From assembly GCA_964249405.1 (NCBI GenBank), contig CAXUBX010000068.1, positions 1 to 17,358 of the forward strand: DNA of 17,358 nucleotides, in the 5' to 3' direction. Of the stretch, positions 15,087-17,358 are shown piece by piece (the first letter of the stretch is position 1; each line of letters begins with the position of its first letter). The notes under the pieces are model-generated. The model made no database searches. It saw only the letters and a program-made list of their open reading frames with translations, and was not told the DNA's origin. A program made the translations under genes and the position numbers. Source of the stretch: CAXTPV01 sp964249405. Its GTDB lineage: Bacteria; Pseudomonadota; Alphaproteobacteria; Acetobacterales; Acetobacteraceae.

Positions 15087-16543
15087 GCGAAGCCGCCACC
15101 GACGGGCCCGCCGCGGCTCCGGCCGCCGCGACGGGACGGATCGCCGCGCCGGACGGTGCGCTGCCCGCGGTGCCCGTGCCGGTCGCGGAACTCTACGCGA
15201 TCGCCTCGGAGTACGAGCGGGCGGGTCGGCTCGACGATGCCCGGCGCATGCTGGACCGGGTGCTCGCGCGCGCGCCCGACATCGCCGAGGCGCTCCATCT
15301 CGCCGGCATCGTCGCCTTCCGGCAGGGCCGACGCGCCGACGCACTCCATCTGATGCGACGCTCGCTCGCGCGCGACCTGCCGGACCCGGTGCGTTGGCGC
15401 AACGCCGGCGAGGTGCTGCGCGTCGTCGGACTGCTCGACGAGGCACTCGAGGCCGGGCAGCGGGCGCTCGCCCTCGCGCCCGACGACCCGCTCACCCTGA
15501 CCAACCTCGCGCTGATCCATGCGGCGCGGCTCGAACTCGACGCGGCCGAGCGCTGCGCGCGACGCGCCCTGGCGCTCGATCCGGGGAGCGCCGGCGCGCA
15601 TGTCGCCCTGGCGGAGATCCTCCTGTCGCGCTGCGATTTCGCCCGCGGCTGGGAGGAATACGAGTGGCGCTACCGGCTCCCCGGCGCCGCGGTGAACCTC
15701 CCGCCGGGGGCGCGCCGGCAGTGGGACGGCGCGCCGCTCGCCGCCGGGCGCCTGCTGGTGGTCGCCGACCAGGGCTTCGGCGACGTCATCCAGTTCGCCC
15801 GCTACCTGCCCTGGGTGCGCACGCGCTGTCCGATGCCGCTGGTCGCCTGCGCGACGGAGATGCGGCCCGTGCTCGCCCAGCTCGGGGCGCCCGTGACCCA
15901 CCAGCGCTGGGACAGCCTGCCGACCTGGGACCAGTTCATCCCCCTGAGCGGCCTGCCGCGGCTCGCGCAGACCCGCCTCGACACCATCCCTGCCGCAATC
16001 CCCTACCTCCGCGCCGATCCCGCGCGCGCGGCGCGCTGGCGCGGCCGTCTCGCGGCGCTGCTGCCGGCCGGGTTCCGGCGGGTGGGGCTGGTCTGGGCCG
16101 GTCGCCCGACCCATCCGAACGACGGGCGCCGCTCGGCGCCGCTCCAGGCGCTCGCGCCGCTCTTCGAGCTCGACCGAACGGCATTCGTCGCCCTGCAGCA
16201 GGGCGAGCGGCAAGCGGAGGTCGCCGGTTATTTCGGTGCGGCGCCGCTGGTCGGGCTGGGGCCGGAGCTCGCGGACTGGGAGGACACGATGGCGGTCCTG
16301 GCGGGTCTCGATGCCGTCGTCGCGGTGGACACCGCAGTGGCGCATCTCGCCGGCGCGATGGGCCGGCGCGTGCACCTGCTGCTGCCGCACGCCGCGGAGT
16401 GGCGCTGGCTGCTCGGACGCGACGACAGCCCCTGGTACCCCGACATGCGTCTGCATCGGCAGGCCACGCCGGGCGGGTGGGATACGGCGGCCGCCGGCGC
16501 CGCAGCCGCACTGTTACTTCCGCGCGCCGGGGTCACGAAGTAA
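15083..16543 (+). CDS. TPR-repeat glycosyltransferase (GT9/heptosyltransferase-like domain)
   Basis: The frame starts with a TTG at 15083 that overlaps the sulfotransferase TGA (TTGA), giving 486 residues; no ATG is available before the conserved part and no Shine-Dalgarno is evident, so the start is likely but not certain. Residues about 35-195 are TPR units (AELYAIASEYERAGRLDDAR, DAAERCARRALALDPGSAGAH). The catalytic half begins RRQWDGAPLAAGRLLVVADQGFGDVIQFARY (211-241), has VGLVWAGRPTHPNDGRRS (334-351) and VAVDTAVAHLAGAMGR (413-428), and ends RWLLGRDDSPWYPDMRL. The D-T-x-x-x-H-L-A-G-A block is shared with GT9 heptosyltransferases. Donor and acceptor are unknown. TPR-glycosyltransferase fusions in bacteria can glycosylate proteins, for example FlmG on Caulobacter flagellins. 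Confidence 0.87.
   Translation: MSEAATDGPAAAPAAATGRIAAPDGALPAVPVPVAELYAIASEYERAGRLDDARRMLDRVLARAPDIAEALHLAGIVAFRQGRRADALHLMRRSLARDLPDPVRWRNAGEVLRVVGLLDEALEAGQRALALAPDDPLTLTNLALIHAARLELDAAERCARRALALDPGSAGAHVALAEILLSRCDFARGWEEYEWRYRLPGAAVNLPPGARRQWDGAPLAAGRLLVVADQGFGDVIQFARYLPWVRTRCPMPLVACATEMRPVLAQLGAPVTHQRWDSLPTWDQFIPLSGLPRLAQTRLDTIPAAIPYLRADPARAARWRGRLAALLPAGFRRVGLVWAGRPTHPNDGRRSAPLQALAPLFELDRTAFVALQQGERQAEVAGYFGAAPLVGLGPELADWEDTMAVLAGLDAVVAVDTAVAHLAGAMGRRVHLLLPHAAEWRWLLGRDDSPWYPDMRLHRQATPGGWDTAAAGAAAALLLPRAGVTK
16514..16543. repeat. Perfect 7-base inverted repeat at the end of the glycosyltransferase gene
   Basis: TTACTTC (16514-16520) and GAAGTAA (16537-16543) flank 16 bases, and the second arm includes the TAA stop. 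It could be a terminator-like fold or an operator next to the AT-rich patch TAATATATAACATTT that follows. Confidence 0.45.
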
Positions 16544-16590
16544 TATATAACATTTGCGCACTAACGACGAGGCCGTTACTGGTTCGTTCG
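16544..16590 (+). promoter_or_regulatory. AT-rich start of the adhesin leader, candidate promoter
   Basis: Bases 16541-16555 (TAATATATAACATTT) are almost pure A/T in otherwise very GC-rich DNA. TATAAC at 16546-16551 resembles a -10 element, but the expected -35 position (16523-16528) is GC only. The patch suggests a separate promoter or a regulator/H-NS-like binding region for the adhesin gene. Confidence 0.35.
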
Positions 16591-16614
16591 GACCTCGCTC
16601 GAGGTCGGGAGGAG
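16591..16614 (+). promoter_or_regulatory. Hairpin abutting the adhesin Shine-Dalgarno
   Basis: GACCTC (16591-16596) and GAGGTC (16601-16606) form a perfect six-pair stem with a four-base loop. The next base begins GGGAGGAG (16607-16614), a strong Shine-Dalgarno eight bases before the ATG at 16623. A stem directly against the ribosome binding site could affect translation or mRNA stability; this is inference. Confidence 0.5.
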
Positions 16615-16622
16615 AACCGGCC

Positions 16623-17358
16623 ATGTCCGGCACGATCACGACCACCCTCACCAGCACCTACACGCTCACGGCGAGCCCGACGACCATCACCGCCACCGGC
16701 GGCATCACCAGCCTCATTCCGGGCGTCGACGGCATCGTTGCGCCCGTGGGCGTCGTCGGCGTCTTGCTGAACGAGGGCACGATCTCGGTCCCTCTGCGCG
16801 GCGATGGCGTGTTGCTCGAATCCGGCGGCACGATCACCAACGGATCCTCGACGGACACGACCGCCTCGATCAGCGGCTACAACGGGATCGTCACGGAAGG
16901 CGCCACCGCGAGCGTCACCAACTTCGCCTCGATCAGCGGGTTCGCGGGCGGCGGAAACGCGGGCGTCAATCTCGCGGACGGCGGCACGTTCCAGAACATG
17001 GCCGCTGGATACGTGACCGGGCACGATGAGGCGGTCGTGCTCGGGGCGGCCGGAACCATCACCAACGCCGGAACCATCACGGCGTCCGGTATCGGCATCG
17101 AGCTCGGCGCCGGCGGCACGATCGACAACCTCGCTGGCGGCGACATCAACGGCACCAGCGGCATTCTGCTGTCGGAGAACACGCCCGGCCAGAGCATCAC
17201 CATTGACAACGCGGGCACGATCCACGCCGGCGTCTACAACGCGATCTCGTTCGGCGGTGCCGATGCCGCGGCACTCAGCGTCACCAATTTCGGCTTGATC
17301 GACGCCAACGCCACGGACGACGCCATCGGCTTCGCGAGCGGCGTCACCAACCGGCTCA
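16623..17358 (+). CDS. Repetitive beta-helix adhesin-like protein, 5' part
   Basis: The frame is open to the right edge (245 residues visible, no stop), so the gene continues outside the window. The protein is rich in Gly, Thr, Ala, Ile, Val and Asn with few charged residues. A motif of the form G-V/I-x-L-x-x-x-G-T-I/F-x-N recurs at residues 62-73, 114-125, 137-148 and 158-169, with a looser copy at 88-100, so the period is about 21-26 residues, near one turn of a parallel beta-helix. This resembles large repetitive surface proteins and autotransporter passenger domains. The N-terminus has 13 Thr in the first 30 residues and no signal peptide. Three N-x-S/T sequons (N73, N176, N229) are present. 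The Shine-Dalgarno is strong. Confidence 0.8.
   Translation, partial: MSGTITTTLTSTYTLTASPTTITATGGITSLIPGVDGIVAPVGVVGVLLNEGTISVPLRGDGVLLESGGTITNGSSTDTTASISGYNGIVTEGATASVTNFASISGFAGGGNAGVNLADGGTFQNMAAGYVTGHDEAVVLGAAGTITNAGTITASGIGIELGAGGTIDNLAGGDINGTSGILLSENTPGQSITIDNAGTIHAGVYNAISFGGADAAALSVTNFGLIDANATDDAIGFASGVTNRL

Noticed and set aside
13212..15446. Minus-strand open frame of 744 codons opposite the sulfotransferase gene
   Set aside because: It is a shadow of the TPR-sulfotransferase and glycosyltransferase genes, which show conserved catalytic motifs on the plus strand.

Overview
The window is high-GC, densely coded DNA, most likely from an alphaproteobacterium, probably Rhodospirillales/Acetobacteraceae-like or a methylobacterium-like relative. 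That placement is inference from an MbfA-type ferritin-VIT1 iron exporter, a back-to-back fabI-aroC pair divergent from pdxH, strongly GC-biased third codon positions, and TPR-fused sulfotransferase and glycosyltransferase genes. No rRNA, tRNA, CRISPR array or insertion sequence was seen.

Positions 1-5813 hold plus-strand housekeeping and envelope genes: the 3' end of a GNAT acetyltransferase, purH (purine synthesis), mbfA (iron export), lolA (lipoprotein carrier), a class I glutamine-amidotransferase-like hydrolase of the PuuD type with a TTG start, a DedA membrane protein and a TetR regulator. lolA, the hydrolase and the DedA gene are spaced by 51 bases or less and may be cotranscribed. Positions 5848-7818 hold fabI-aroC on the minus strand, facing the TetR gene. 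pdxH and a universal stress protein gene run on the plus strand from 7964.

A run of 100 N at 9465-9564 interrupts the sequence just after the stress-protein stop. The 55 bases on its left (9410-9464) recur exactly on its right (9565-9619), so this is most simply an unmerged contig overlap. The stretch from there to an NAD-dependent aldehyde dehydrogenase gene (9776-11275) holds three inverted repeats, and a strong hairpin follows that gene.

Positions 11.3-13.1 kb are less GC-rich than their surroundings and hold a small exported protein with an Ig-like/cadherin-like signature plus a minus-strand short-chain dehydrogenase. This looks like an accessory insertion.

The most interesting part is 13266-17358: a TPR-sulfotransferase with an N-terminal SEC-C-like cysteine motif, a TPR-glycosyltransferase (GT9-like) that overlaps it by four bases with a TTG start, and then the start of a large repetitive beta-helix, adhesin-like protein that runs off the window. 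I suggest, as inference only, that the two enzymes modify the adhesin or another surface polymer. The adhesin leader carries an AT-rich patch and two inverted repeats, one abutting the ribosome binding site.
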